DNA of 64,000 bases. It comes from Bacteroidales bacterium (lineage in GTDB: Bacteria > Bacteroidota > Bacteroidia > Bacteroidales > P3). The stretch is taken from the NCBI GenBank assembly GCA_017480225.1, contig JAFVBB010000015.1, positions 1 through 64,000 on the forward strand. The letters are read 5' to 3'. Each line of letters starts with the position of its first letter. Position 1 is the first letter of the stretch. Shown here in pieces: positions 6,827 to 15,488 of the stretch. The notes under the pieces are model-generated. The model made no database searches. It was given only the letters and a program-made list of their open reading frames with translations, and had not been told where the DNA came from. The position numbers and the translations under genes are program-made.

Positions 6827-8131
6827 TTACTTCTTCATCATCTCTTGCAGCTGCTGCTCATACTCATCCTGCAGCTGCTGACGGAAGTCGGGGTGGGCTA
6901 TGGCGATGAGAGCCTGCGCACGCTCGCGCATGGTCTTGCCACGCAGACGGGCCACACCGTACTCGGTGACGACATAGTCGACGTCATTGCGCGAGGTGGT
7001 CACAGCCGCGCCAGGAGCAAGCCTGCTGACGATGCGGCTCACCTTGCCGTGGGCTGCCGTCGAGGGCATGGCCATGATGCTCTTGCCGCCCTTCGAAAGA
7101 GCCGCGCCACGCACATAGTCGACCTGGCCACCCGTGCCGCTGAACTGCTTGAGGCCCATGCTCTCGCTGGCCACCTGGCCTTGCAGGTCGACCTCGATGC
7201 ACGAGTTGATGGAGACCATGTTGTCGTTCTGGGCGATGACATAGGGGTCGTTGACGTAGTCCACGCCGTAGAGCTCCACGTCGGGGTTCTTGTCGACAAA
7301 GTCGTACAGCTTGCGGGTGCCCATGAGGAACGTGGCCACAAGCTTGCCCGGATGCAGCGTCTTCTTCGCGCCGTTGATGACACCGGCGTTGACGAGGTCA
7401 ACCACGCCGTCGGAGAACATCTCGGTGTGAATGCCGAGGTCGTGCTTGTCCTTGAGCTCGGCCAGCACGGCATCGGGTATGGCGCCGATGCCCAGCTGCA
7501 GCGTAGCGCCATCCTCGATGAGCGAGGCGCAGTTGCGGCCTATGGCCTGCTCCACCTCGCCAATCTTGGCGGGCTGGAGCTCGGGCGGGTTGTAGTCGAC
7601 CGCCACGATGTGAGTCAGCTCACTGACGTGCAGGCGTGTGCCACCGGCGGTATAAGGTATCCTGGGGTTGCACTCGGCAATCACCACGCGGGCCTTCTTG
7701 GCGGCGGCCACGGCATAGTCGCACGAGAGGCCGACCGACACGTAGCCCTCCTCGTCGGGAGGAGCCACCGTGAGGACAGCCACATCGCACGGAATCTCGT
7801 TGCCGAGCATGGAGGGGATGTCCTTGAAAAAGGCGGGGAAGAAACTGCCCTCGCCGCTCCACACAGCCTGGCGCGAGTTGGCCCCGACAAAGTTGGTCAA
7901 GTGGCGGAAGTGGCCGTAGCATTCGGGCGTGAAGCACTCGCCCTCGCCGAGGGTGAGCATGTGGTATATCTGCACACCGTTGTAACGCTCGCGGTTGGCC
8001 GCCAGGGTCTTGATTATCTCGCGGGGAACACCGGCGCATTCGGACATCACGACGGTGTCGCCGTCGTGAATGTCGCGAATGGCCTCTTCGGCTGTGGCAA
8101 GACGCTTGTTGTATTCGGTCTTCCAGTCCAT
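6827..8131 (-). CDS. 4-hydroxybutyrate CoA-transferase
   Basis: A 434-residue member of the acetyl-CoA hydrolase/transferase family (Cat2/AbfT type). It moves CoA from acetyl-CoA or butyryl-CoA to 4-hydroxybutyrate. The catalytic glutamate is in HTEMFSDGVVDL, preceded by the GIGAIPDAV loop. An upstream in-frame ATG at 8167 would overlap abfD by 32 bases; the start at 8131 (MDWKTEY) leaves a 4-base gap and fits family members. The operon partners supply both its substrate and the dehydratase that uses its product. Donor specificity cannot be read from sequence. Confidence 0.9.
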   Translation of the reverse strand: MDWKTEYNKRLATAEEAIRDIHDGDTVVMSECAGVPREIIKTLAANRERYNGVQIYHMLTLGEGECFTPECYGHFRHLTNFVGANSRQAVWSGEGSFFPAFFKDIPSMLGNEIPCDVAVLTVAPPDEEGYVSVGLSCDYAVAAAKKARVVIAECNPRIPYTAGGTRLHVSELTHIVAVDYNPPELQPAKIGEVEQAIGRNCASLIEDGATLQLGIGAIPDAVLAELKDKHDLGIHTEMFSDGVVDLVNAGVINGAKKTLHPGKLVATFLMGTRKLYDFVDKNPDVELYGVDYVNDPYVIAQNDNMVSINSCIEVDLQGQVASESMGLKQFSGTGGQVDYVRGAALSKGGKSIMAMPSTAAHGKVSRIVSRLAPGAAVTTSRNDVDYVVTEYGVARLRGKTMRERAQALIAIAHPDFRQQLQDEYEQQLQEMMKK

Positions 8132-8135
8132 GTGA

Positions 8136-9584
8136 TTATTCCTCGATGTGGGCAATGGTCTTGGCAAGGGCCTTCTTGCTCTCCATGTCGCACTGGCGCG
8201 AGATCATGATGCGCTGAGCCTGGGGCGAGCCGGCGCCGTGCATACTCTCGGTGCGGTAGCCGACGGCGGCGGTGCCGAGGGTGAGGTTCTCGATGAGGCG
8301 CAGGATGCGCATACGGTTCTCGGTGCTCACACCGGCCACACCGCGCAGGTATTTCTCCACGTAGTGGCCAATCTCCTTGCTGCGCAGGTCGGCCTCGCTG
8401 GGCATGGTGACCATCAAGCCACCGGCGATGTCCTCGGCCAGGCGGGCGATCTCGTAGGGCAGGCGGGTGACGTTCTGCTTGCAGACGTTGGCCAGCAGCA
8501 GGTCAATCTGGTAGTTGCCGGCAGCGGTCTTGCAACCCTCGGCCGAGCAGGCAATGCCGCAAGCGTAGAGGGTCTCGTTGAGGTGGTTCATCTCGATGAG
8601 CTTGTCCTTGATGTGGCTGGCCTTGGCGGCGCCGTTGTAGTCGGCGGCCAGTGCGGCGGCACCAATCAGGACATCGCCCACGCCGACCTTGCAGCCGCCA
8701 TAGCTCTGACGGTGGTAGCCCGAGAAGCGCTCGACGAGCATACCGGCGAAGTCGTACTCCTGGCACATGAACACGCGGTCGTTGGGGATGAACACGTTGT
8801 CGAAGATAACCAGAGCCTCGTGGCCACCGAAGGTGCTGTTGCCGAGGTCCATGTCGTGGTACTTCTCAAGCTTGCGGGTGTCGCAGCTCTGACGGCCGTA
8901 GATCATCGTGATGCCCTCGGCGTCGGTCGGGACAGCGAAGCTGACGGCGTAGGCCTTGTCCTCCTCCTTCATGGCCTGGGTGGGCATGATGAGGTGCTCG
9001 TGGCTGTTGACAGCACCGGTCTGGTGAGCCTTGGCGCCGCGCACGACGATGCCGTCGGGGCGGATCTCGACGATGTGGAGATACATGTCGGGGTCAGCCT
9101 GCTTCGAGGGCGAGAGCGAGCGGTCACCCTTCGGGTCGGTCATTGCGCCGTCGATGGTGAGGTCGTTGTCCTGCACATATTTGAGGTACTCGACGAAGCG
9201 CTTGTGGTACTCCGTGCCGTACTTCTGGTCAATCTCGAAAGTGGTGCTGTAGATGGCGTTGAAAGCATCCATGCCGACGCAACGCTGGAAGCAGGCACTC
9301 GTCTTCTGGCCGCAGAGGCGCTGCATCTTCACCTTGTTCACGAGGTCCTCGGTGTTCTGGTGCAGGTGGCAGAAGCGGTTGATGCGCTTGCCGGTGAGGT
9401 TGCTGATAGCGGTCATCACCTCCTGATACTCAGGCTTCTCGGCCAGCTCATAGGTCATGGCCACAGAGTTGAGCGACGGACGGATCATGGGGTGATCGAC
9501 GGGGTTCTCAATCTTCTCGCCCATGTACCACACGTTCATCTTCAGTTTGCGAAGACTCTCGATGTATTGATCTTTTGTCATCAT
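8136..9584 (-). CDS. abfD: 4-hydroxybutyryl-CoA dehydratase / vinylacetyl-CoA isomerase
   Basis: A 482-residue flavin and [4Fe-4S] enzyme that removes water from 4-hydroxybutyryl-CoA by a radical mechanism to give crotonyl-CoA. The cluster ligands known from the Clostridium enzyme are all present: C98 and C102 in ACFQRCVG, and the H-x6-C pair in HRQSYGGC about 190 residues later. The start MMTKDQ leaves two adjacent ATG codons; either could be used. It is first in its operon, about 160 bases after a strong promoter at 9751. The iron-sulfur cluster is oxygen-sensitive, which fits an anaerobe. Enzymes turning crotonyl-CoA into butyrate are not in this window. Confidence 0.95.
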   Translation of the reverse strand: MMTKDQYIESLRKLKMNVWYMGEKIENPVDHPMIRPSLNSVAMTYELAEKPEYQEVMTAISNLTGKRINRFCHLHQNTEDLVNKVKMQRLCGQKTSACFQRCVGMDAFNAIYSTTFEIDQKYGTEYHKRFVEYLKYVQDNDLTIDGAMTDPKGDRSLSPSKQADPDMYLHIVEIRPDGIVVRGAKAHQTGAVNSHEHLIMPTQAMKEEDKAYAVSFAVPTDAEGITMIYGRQSCDTRKLEKYHDMDLGNSTFGGHEALVIFDNVFIPNDRVFMCQEYDFAGMLVERFSGYHRQSYGGCKVGVGDVLIGAAALAADYNGAAKASHIKDKLIEMNHLNETLYACGIACSAEGCKTAAGNYQIDLLLANVCKQNVTRLPYEIARLAEDIAGGLMVTMPSEADLRSKEIGHYVEKYLRGVAGVSTENRMRILRLIENLTLGTAAVGYRTESMHGAGSPQAQRIMISRQCDMESKKALAKTIAHIEE

Positions 9585-9750
9585 AAAGGTTGGATGTTTT
9601 AGGGGTTAATATTTTTTGTTTGTGTTACTCTCGTTCATGCCGTATGCGTTCCAACACACACATGCCCCCCGACACCGGCGCCCTTTTCGGCGACGCCTCC
9701 GGGTGGCCTTCCTGCACTGCTGCCAACTCGCCCACTCGCATTCGACGGTG

Positions 9751-9781
9751 CAAAAGTACAAAAAAAAACATACTCACCAAA
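9751..9781 (-). promoter_or_regulatory. promoter of the 4-hydroxybutyrate operon
   Basis: Read on the minus strand: TTTG (-33), 19 bases, TACTTTTG (-7), then CACC. Spacing and both boxes match the Bacteroidota consensus. A run of nine T lies between the boxes. It predicts a leader of about 160 nt before abfD. Confidence 0.85.
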
Positions 9782-9942
9782 CAAAACTTTGCCCACATAC
9801 CGCAAGCCGCTGATTGATTGTGTAATAATTTTTGCGCGCACCGTTTTTTTCGCGCGCACGCGCAAGGCACGCTGCCCTGCAGCGGGCAGCCTGCGGCGCG
9901 GGCCACACAGCCTCCGCGGAGCGCTTTGACACCGTGCCAACA

Positions 9943-10056
9943 CCGTCTGTTCTTCGATTGTTCTCCGATTGTTCTCCGATTGTTCTTCGATATTAAATCG
10001 AAGAACAATCGGAGAACAATCGAAGAACAATCGGAGAACAATCGAAGAACAGACGG
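9943..10056. repeat. 11-bp-module hairpin element, copy 2 (one extra module)
   Basis: Four left modules and five right modules around attaa, bounded by CCGTC and GACGG. It is 114 bp, exactly one 11-bp module longer than the other copies. Module variants (Y or R at the variable position) read T,C,C,T on the left and A,G,A,G,A on the right. It lies between the abfD promoter and a long terminator stem. Confidence 0.95.
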
Positions 10057-10068
10057 CCTTTATACGGC

Positions 10069-10105
10069 TTTGCCGCCGCCGGTGAGGGTCACCGGCGGCG
10101 GCAAA
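10069..10105. terminator. 17-bp perfect stem-loop after outer-membrane gene
   Basis: A perfect 17-bp GC-rich stem with loop GGG lies 23 bases past the stop of the outer-membrane gene and 12 bases from repeat copy 2. No T tract follows on the minus strand, so it may act with the adjacent element or as an mRNA 3' end stabiliser. Confidence 0.7.
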
Positions 10106-10127
10106 TGAAGGGCCTTGCGGCAGGCGG

Positions 10128-12755
10128 TCAGAGCGAGTCGCCGGCCTCCGACGAGCCGTCCTTGGCGTCTTTCTCGAGCTCCATCTTGCCGAAGCGGAAG
10201 GTGACGCCGGCCGAGATGTAGCGGCTGTTGGCCATCTTGTTGGTGGTGCTGCTCAGGAAGTAGGGGTTGGTGTTGCCGCTGCCCGAGCCAAAGCGGCCGC
10301 CCCAGTTGAAGATGTCCTGCACGTTGACGAACACCGAGAGCTTGCGTTTGAAGAAGTCGCTGCGCACACCCATGTTGAGGAAGTAGCGCGCCTTGCTCTC
10401 GCTCATGAGCCCGATGGTGGGCGAGGTGTAGTTGGCCGAGAGGTGCACCTGGTACTGGTTGAACACCTTGGCCCACGCGTTGAGGCGCACACTCCACGAG
10501 AGTTTGTCCTGCTCGGCCACCTGGTGCAGCCCGCCGCGGTCGTACTCCATGTGGTAGCCGTAGTCGTAGACATTGGCGTAGAGGCGCACGTTGAAGAAGC
10601 CGCTGGGGCGGTAGGTCATGTTGAAGGTGGCTCCGTAGCGCCACGACGAGCCCATGTTGTAGGGCATCGAGAAGGTGACAATGCGATCGAGCCACTGATC
10701 CTCCTCGGCATCGGTGAGCGAGCTTATCTCGTTGGTGCTCAATCGGCCGTAGCCCTCAACACCGACGTTGCCGAAGCGCTCGAAGTACTTCTGCCACCCT
10801 GCCTCGACGTTGTGGGTGTAGGAATCCTTGAGACCGTTGGGGTTGCCGGTGGAGTAGCTGTCCTCGCCGTAGCGACGGAACTTGCTGAGCTGGGTCGCGC
10901 TGGGGGTTGTCATGCGCATGGAGTAGTTGAGCTTGAAGTTGTGCATGTCGTCGGTGCGGTAGGTGAGGTGCACCGAGGGGCGCACCACCGGGTTGACCGT
11001 CGGGTCGGGGTCGGGGTCGGCGAAGTCCATCTCGCTGCCGTAGGCCACCCTCTCGTACTCCAGGCCCACGCCGAGGCCGCTGCTGAGGGTGAAGCCGCCC
11101 CAGCGGTGGGTGAGGTTGACGTCGGCGTTGACCGTCGCCTCGTCCTGGTCAAAGGTGTAGGAGCGCAGCCTGTCGACGACGGTGGCCTGCCAGTCGCTGT
11201 AGCGGTTGAACTCGCTGCTCGTGTTCGACCAGTCGGCACGCAGTCCGTAGCTAAGCTCGCCGTCCTTGGAATAGGGGCGGTTGTAGCGGGCGTCGAGGCT
11301 GGCGCCCAGCGAGCTGCTGTGCGAGAGCAGGTAGCGGTTCTCGTCGAGGTCGTTGTAGACGGTGTAGTCGCGGCTGTACCACTCGCTGCTGGCGTCGCGC
11401 GAGAAGCGGGCGTTGACGCCCAGGCGCAGGTTGTGGCCCTCGTTGTCGAACTTCTTGGTGTAGTCCGCGCCCACATGGCCGAAGCCCGAGGGCGAGCGTG
11501 TGCTGTCGAAGATGCTGTAGTCGAGCGTGCTGTCAATGCTCAGCGGCCAGTAGACCTGTTCTGTGTGGCGGTCGGAGACGTTGTGGCTGAAGCGGTACAT
11601 GCCGCCCATGTCGAAGGATAGCTCGCTCGTGGAGTCGATCTCATAGTTGAGGTTGGCGAAGAAGTTGCCGCTGTACGAGCGGTTGCCTGTGGTGGAGGTG
11701 TCGGTCTGACGCATGACGGTGTCATAGCCGTCGGCGGCAGCGTTGTCGCGGCGCTGCACCGACCAGCCGCTCGACTCGTTGTCGCGGAACGAGTAGCGGC
11801 CCGAGGCAAAGACATTGAAACTCCACTTCTCCTTGGCCCACATGTAGCTGATCCACGGGCTGAAGAAAGGCTGGTTGCTGCCGTTGAGGCCAAACGACAC
11901 GAACTGGTTGCTCTTGATGTGGGCCGATGTGATGATGTTGATCACGGCCTCGGCGTCGGTGGCATATTTGGCCGAGGGGTTGGTGATGGTCTCGATGCGC
12001 GCCAGGGCGTTGGCAGGAAGCGTCTGCAGGTAGGTCTTGAGGTTCTCCTCGGTGAGCTTGGAGGGCTTGTCGTTTATCCATATCTCCACCGAGCTCACAC
12101 CGCGCAGTGTGACGTTGCCCTCCACGTCGACCTCGACGCCGGGCGCGTTCTGCAGGGCGTCCTCGGTGGTGCCGGTCTGTATGGAGGGGTCTTCACTGAC
12201 GTTGTAGACCATCTTCTCGCCGTCCATGGCGTAGAGGGGCTTGTCGGCGCTGATGGTCACCTCGCCCAGCGTGGTGGCTCCGGGTTTGAGCCTGATGGTG
12301 CCCAGGGCTGTGTTGTTGGCCACGGTGAAGGGAATCATGACGCTTGAATAGCCTATGGCGCTGATGCGCAGCAGATAGGCACCCTGCGGCACATCGGTCA
12401 CCTCGAACAGGCCGTCGAAGTTGGTCGTCGCGCCCTTGACAAAGCTGGAGTCGACCGAATCGAGCACTGCCACATTGACGAATGGCAGGAACTCGCCGCT
12501 CACAGAGTCGCGCAACGAGCCCACGACCTTGAATTTGTCGCCTTCGCGCACTTTCTTCTTCTGCCTCACCTGGCTTGCCTGCTGGCTGTCACCCATGCGG
12601 CTCCAGTCGCGGTTGCCCATAGGAGGCCTTCCTCCCGGACCGCCGCCCATGGGTGGGCGCCCTCCTGGGCCGCCAGGCTGCGCCGCCGAATAGGATGCCG
12701 AAAACAACATGGCCGCCAACAGCACGGCCACTCGCGCCAATGTTCTGCTCTTCAT
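10128..12755 (-). CDS. TonB-type outer-membrane beta-barrel protein
   Basis: An 875-residue outer-membrane protein. A signal peptide covers about residues 1-25 (ending SYSAAQ), followed by a linker of repeated PGGRPPMG units. A carboxypeptidase-like regulatory domain (about 75-165, PFVNVAVLDS ... GLFEVTDVPQGAYLLRISAIGYSS) and a plug-like domain (about 170-280) precede a long barrel whose last strand ends near residue 857; a charged 18-residue tail follows. This is the layout of the OMP_b-brl_3 family rather than a classical SusC, and no SusD partner is adjacent. Ligand unknown. It stands alone, with a terminator stem after it; no clear promoter was found in the 88 bases upstream. Confidence 0.88.
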   Translation of the reverse strand: MKSRTLARVAVLLAAMLFSASYSAAQPGGPGGRPPMGGGPGGRPPMGNRDWSRMGDSQQASQVRQKKKVREGDKFKVVGSLRDSVSGEFLPFVNVAVLDSVDSSFVKGATTNFDGLFEVTDVPQGAYLLRISAIGYSSVMIPFTVANNTALGTIRLKPGATTLGEVTISADKPLYAMDGEKMVYNVSEDPSIQTGTTEDALQNAPGVEVDVEGNVTLRGVSSVEIWINDKPSKLTEENLKTYLQTLPANALARIETITNPSAKYATDAEAVINIITSAHIKSNQFVSFGLNGSNQPFFSPWISYMWAKEKWSFNVFASGRYSFRDNESSGWSVQRRDNAAADGYDTVMRQTDTSTTGNRSYSGNFFANLNYEIDSTSELSFDMGGMYRFSHNVSDRHTEQVYWPLSIDSTLDYSIFDSTRSPSGFGHVGADYTKKFDNEGHNLRLGVNARFSRDASSEWYSRDYTVYNDLDENRYLLSHSSSLGASLDARYNRPYSKDGELSYGLRADWSNTSSEFNRYSDWQATVVDRLRSYTFDQDEATVNADVNLTHRWGGFTLSSGLGVGLEYERVAYGSEMDFADPDPDPTVNPVVRPSVHLTYRTDDMHNFKLNYSMRMTTPSATQLSKFRRYGEDSYSTGNPNGLKDSYTHNVEAGWQKYFERFGNVGVEGYGRLSTNEISSLTDAEEDQWLDRIVTFSMPYNMGSSWRYGATFNMTYRPSGFFNVRLYANVYDYGYHMEYDRGGLHQVAEQDKLSWSVRLNAWAKVFNQYQVHLSANYTSPTIGLMSESKARYFLNMGVRSDFFKRKLSVFVNVQDIFNWGGRFGSGSGNTNPYFLSSTTNKMANSRYISAGVTFRFGKMELEKDAKDGSSEAGDSL

Positions 12756-12843
12756 GTCACTCTTCTGTTTACGTTGTTTGGCACTTTAGTACACCAAAAG
12801 CGCCATTTATTGCATTGTTATGTTAAAAAATTAAAATCATTCA

Positions 12844-13302
12844 CTACTTCTCCTTGTCGCCGCGTTTCCGTTTTTTCAGCATCAGTTCTATGCCCTTCAG
12901 CCCCCAGTTCACCAGCAGCACCGCGGCGACGGCGATGGCAGACTCCTTCCACATTCCATAGCCGCACAGGCAGCCCACAGCGGCCGAGCACCAGATGGTG
13001 GCCGCCGACGTGAGGCCGTGGATGGTGAGCCCATCCTTCATGATGACGCCCGCGCCCAGGAAACCTATGCCCGTGACCACTTGCGAGAGGACGCGCAGGT
13101 TGTCGTTGTTCACAGGGCCGCCCGAATTCATTGCGCCCATGATGATGCTCTCGCTGATGAGGATGAACACACATGCCCCGACCGACACCAGGGCGTTGGT
13201 CGTAAGCCCGGCCTGATGGTTGCGCATCTCGCGCTGGGCGCCGATGGCCACTCCTGCCAGCAGGCCGCATAGCAGGCGGAAAACAAATATCTTGATTGGC
13301 AT
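12844..13302 (-). CDS. MgtC/SapB-family inner-membrane protein
   Basis: A 152-residue protein with four or five transmembrane helices and the family signature: GAQREMRNHQAGLTTNALVSVGA near the N-terminus, GIGFLGAGVIMK, and GLTSAATIWCSAAVG. Only the membrane domain is present; the C-terminal ACT-like domain of Salmonella MgtC is absent, as in SapB-type members. An upstream in-frame start at 13338 would overlap rsmI by 32 bases, so MPIKIF at 13302, four bases past the rsmI stop, was chosen. Function in magnesium stress or membrane potential is known for relatives only. Confidence 0.88.
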   Translation of the reverse strand: MPIKIFVFRLLCGLLAGVAIGAQREMRNHQAGLTTNALVSVGACVFILISESIIMGAMNSGGPVNNDNLRVLSQVVTGIGFLGAGVIMKDGLTIHGLTSAATIWCSAAVGCLCGYGMWKESAIAVAAVLLVNWGLKGIELMLKKRKRGDKEK

Positions 13303-13306
13303 TGGT

Positions 13307-13975
13307 CTACTGTTCTTTGCCACCCACCACCACCACAATCTCGCCTTTCACCTCAGACTGCCCGAAGTGTGCCTCCAGTTCGGCCAGCGACCCTCGGGCT
13401 GTCTCGGCATGGAGCTTCGTCAGTTCGCGGCACACACAGGCCTGACGCTCACTGCCCAGCACTTCTGCAAGCTCGCCCAGCAGCTTCACGAGGCGGTAGG
13501 GGCTCTCGTATATTATCATTGTCCGCTCCTCGTCGCGCAGTGCGGCCACAGCCGACTGCCGCCCTTTCTTGTGGGGCAGGAAGCCGAGGAACACAAACCT
13601 GTCGCACGGCAGCCCGCTCTGCACCAACGCAGGCACGAAGGCCGTGGCTCCAGGCAGGCACTCCACCCCCACCCCGGCCTTTACAGCCTCACGCACCAGC
13701 AGGAAGCCCGGGTCGCTGATGCCCGGCGTGCCGGCGTCGGTCACCAGCGCCATGTCCTCGCCCGCAATCAGCCGCTCAACCAGCGTGGCCACGGTGCGGT
13801 GTTCGTTGAAGATGTGGTAGCTCTGCATCGGGGTGTCGATGGAGTAGCGTTGCATGAGCACACGCGAGGTACGCGTGTCCTCAGCCAACACGAGGCTGGC
13901 CGACCGCAGCACGTCCACCCCGCGATAGGTCATGTCGCCAAGATTGCCCACCGGTGTAGGTACTAAATAAAGCAT
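13307..13975 (-). CDS. rsmI: 16S rRNA 2'-O-methyltransferase (C1402)
   Basis: A 222-residue tetrapyrrole-methylase-fold enzyme that methylates the ribose of C1402 in 16S rRNA with SAM. The N-terminus LYLVPTPVGNLGDMT and the SAM loop VTDAGTPGISDPG are diagnostic, as is SGLPCDRFVFLGFLPHKKG. The start MLYLVP at 13975 fits the family; a longer open frame begins at 14011 inside the terminator stem of yebC and was rejected. It is short compared with the roughly 280 residues of E. coli RsmI: the C-terminal extension is missing, as in many Bacteroidota. The mgtC-like gene follows after four bases. Confidence 0.93.
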   Translation of the reverse strand: MLYLVPTPVGNLGDMTYRGVDVLRSASLVLAEDTRTSRVLMQRYSIDTPMQSYHIFNEHRTVATLVERLIAGEDMALVTDAGTPGISDPGFLLVREAVKAGVGVECLPGATAFVPALVQSGLPCDRFVFLGFLPHKKGRQSAVAALRDEERTMIIYESPYRLVKLLGELAEVLGSERQACVCRELTKLHAETARGSLAELEAHFGQSEVKGEIVVVVGGKEQ

Positions 13976-13986
13976 TGCGCGACAGT

Positions 13987-14027
13987 AAAAACGGCAAGGC
14001 AGGCGGCGCACCGCCGTCCGCCTTGCC
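13987..14027 (-). terminator. terminator after yebC
   Basis: GGCAAGGC and GCCTTGCC arms enclose an inner CGGCG/CGCCG stem; on the minus strand TTTTT follows. It ends only 12 bases before the rsmI ATG, so rsmI needs either readthrough or a promoter inside yebC. Confidence 0.8.
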
Positions 14028-14049
14028 CTGGTTGGTTAAAAAAAGCCGA

Positions 14050-14793
14050 CTATGCCTCCTCGTCGAAGTCGTCGGGTATCTCCATGTCGTGGTAGACGTT
14101 GGTGACGTCCTCGTCCTCTTCCAGTATGGATATGATGCGGAGCACCTTGCGCATGGAGTCGGGGTCAATCTGGCGGGTGGTGTTGGGTATGCGCTGAAGC
14201 TCGGCGCTCTCCACCTCTATACCTTTCTCCTCGAGCATCTTCACCATGTTGCCAAAGTCCTCGTAGGCAGTGTACAGGGTGAGGTACTCATCGTCGGCCT
14301 CCATCTCCTCAAGGCCACCGTCGATGAGCTCCATCTCAAGCTCCTCAATGTCCATCTCAGGCTTGCGGGGCACCACGAAGACACCCTTGCGGGTGAACAG
14401 GAAGCTCAGGCTGCCGTTGGTCTCGAGCGTGCCACCGTTCTTGTTCATGATGCTCTTCACATTGGCCACGGTGCGGTTGTTGTTGTCGCTCAATGCCTCG
14501 ATATACAGGGCTATGCCGTGGTTGACGTGGCACTCGAATGTAAGCTCCATCATCTGGGCTGCGTCCTTGTCGTTGGCCTTGTTGATGGTGCGCTGAAGGG
14601 TATCCTTGGGCATGTTGCATCCACGCGCGTTCTGCACCAGAAGGCGCAAGCGGGGGTTGCTGTCGGGATCGGGACCGCCCTCACGGACGGCTATGGCGAC
14701 CTGTTTTAGGATGTTGCTCCACTGCTTCGAGCGTTTGGCGTCGGCTGCTCCTTTGGCTCTCTTGATTTTAGACCATTTGTTGTGTCCTGACAT
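14050..14793 (-). CDS. yebC: YebC/PmpR family protein
   Basis: A 247-residue protein with the invariant N-terminus MSGHNKWSKIKRAKGAADAKR and the conserved core NPRLRLLVQNARGCNMPKDTLQRTI. YebC proteins act as transcription factors in some species and help translation of proline stretches in others. Residues 115-180 carry the family's second domain. An acidic C-terminus (EDEDVTNVYHD ... FDEEA) is typical for the phylum. It lies 22 bases after trmB and ends in a clear terminator. Confidence 0.95.
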   Translation of the reverse strand: MSGHNKWSKIKRAKGAADAKRSKQWSNILKQVAIAVREGGPDPDSNPRLRLLVQNARGCNMPKDTLQRTINKANDKDAAQMMELTFECHVNHGIALYIEALSDNNNRTVANVKSIMNKNGGTLETNGSLSFLFTRKGVFVVPRKPEMDIEELEMELIDGGLEEMEADDEYLTLYTAYEDFGNMVKMLEEKGIEVESAELQRIPNTTRQIDPDSMRKVLRIISILEEDEDVTNVYHDMEIPDDFDEEA

Positions 14794-14815
14794 AATACTT
14801 TGGTTATTTGGTTTG

Positions 14816-15484
14816 TTACTGATTGTTTTTCCACTGGATATATGTAATCGGCTTGCCTTCGGCGAGGAACATGCGCTCGTAGAAGGTCTGCGTCAGCCTT
14901 GCCTCCTCAAACCCGCCTGCCTCGCCGTAGAGGTTGTCGGTGTTGCAGAGCACGGTGCAGTCCTCACCGGGCAGCACCTCGTGCAGGGTGTAGTCGTAGA
15001 GTTCGCGCGAGTCGGTCTTCAGGTGCACTATGCTGCCTGCGGCCAGGAAGCGCCGGTAGGTGGCAAGGAAGCGCGGCGACGTGAGCCGCTTGCCCGGTTT
15101 CTTCGGCTGCGGGTCGCAGAATGTGATCCACACCTCGTCGACCTCGCCCGGAGCGAAGAAGCGGTCTATCAGTTCAATCCGAGTGCGGATGAAGGCCACG
15201 TTGGGCAGGGGCTCCTCTGTGGCCGTCTTGGCACCACGCCACAGGCGCGCGCCCTTGATGTCGACACCGATGTAGTTGCGTTCCGGGTGTATGCGAGCCA
15301 GGGCAAGGGTGTAGTCGCCCTTGCCGCAACCCAGTTCAAGGGTGACCGGATTGCCGTTGCCGAAATGCTCCGACCAGCGTCCGCGCAGCGCGAAGCCTTC
15401 GGCCTCAAGCTGCTCGAACCCTATCTGGAAAAGGTTGGCAAACGTCAGGTTCTCCGCGAACCGCTGCAACTTGTGATGTCCCAT
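14816..15484 (-). CDS. trmB: tRNA (guanine-N7)-methyltransferase
   Basis: A 222-residue SAM-dependent methyltransferase that modifies G46 in tRNA. Motif I is LELGCGKGDYTLALA, followed by NYIGVDIKGARLW and the family signature ITFCDPQPKKPGKRL, where the usual PDPWPKKRH is slightly altered. It lies four bases after the SPOR-domain gene and 22 bases before yebC, so all three are probably cotranscribed. The ATG at 15484 is the only plausible start. Confidence 0.95.
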   Translation of the reverse strand: MGHHKLQRFAENLTFANLFQIGFEQLEAEGFALRGRWSEHFGNGNPVTLELGCGKGDYTLALARIHPERNYIGVDIKGARLWRGAKTATEEPLPNVAFIRTRIELIDRFFAPGEVDEVWITFCDPQPKKPGKRLTSPRFLATYRRFLAAGSIVHLKTDSRELYDYTLHEVLPGEDCTVLCNTDNLYGEAGGFEEARLTQTFYERMFLAEGKPITYIQWKNNQ

Positions 15485-15488
15485 CGGC

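Noticed and set aside
8148-9602. 484-codon open frame antisense to abfD
   Set aside because: abfD is a complete, well-conserved enzyme; the antisense frame has only biased composition.
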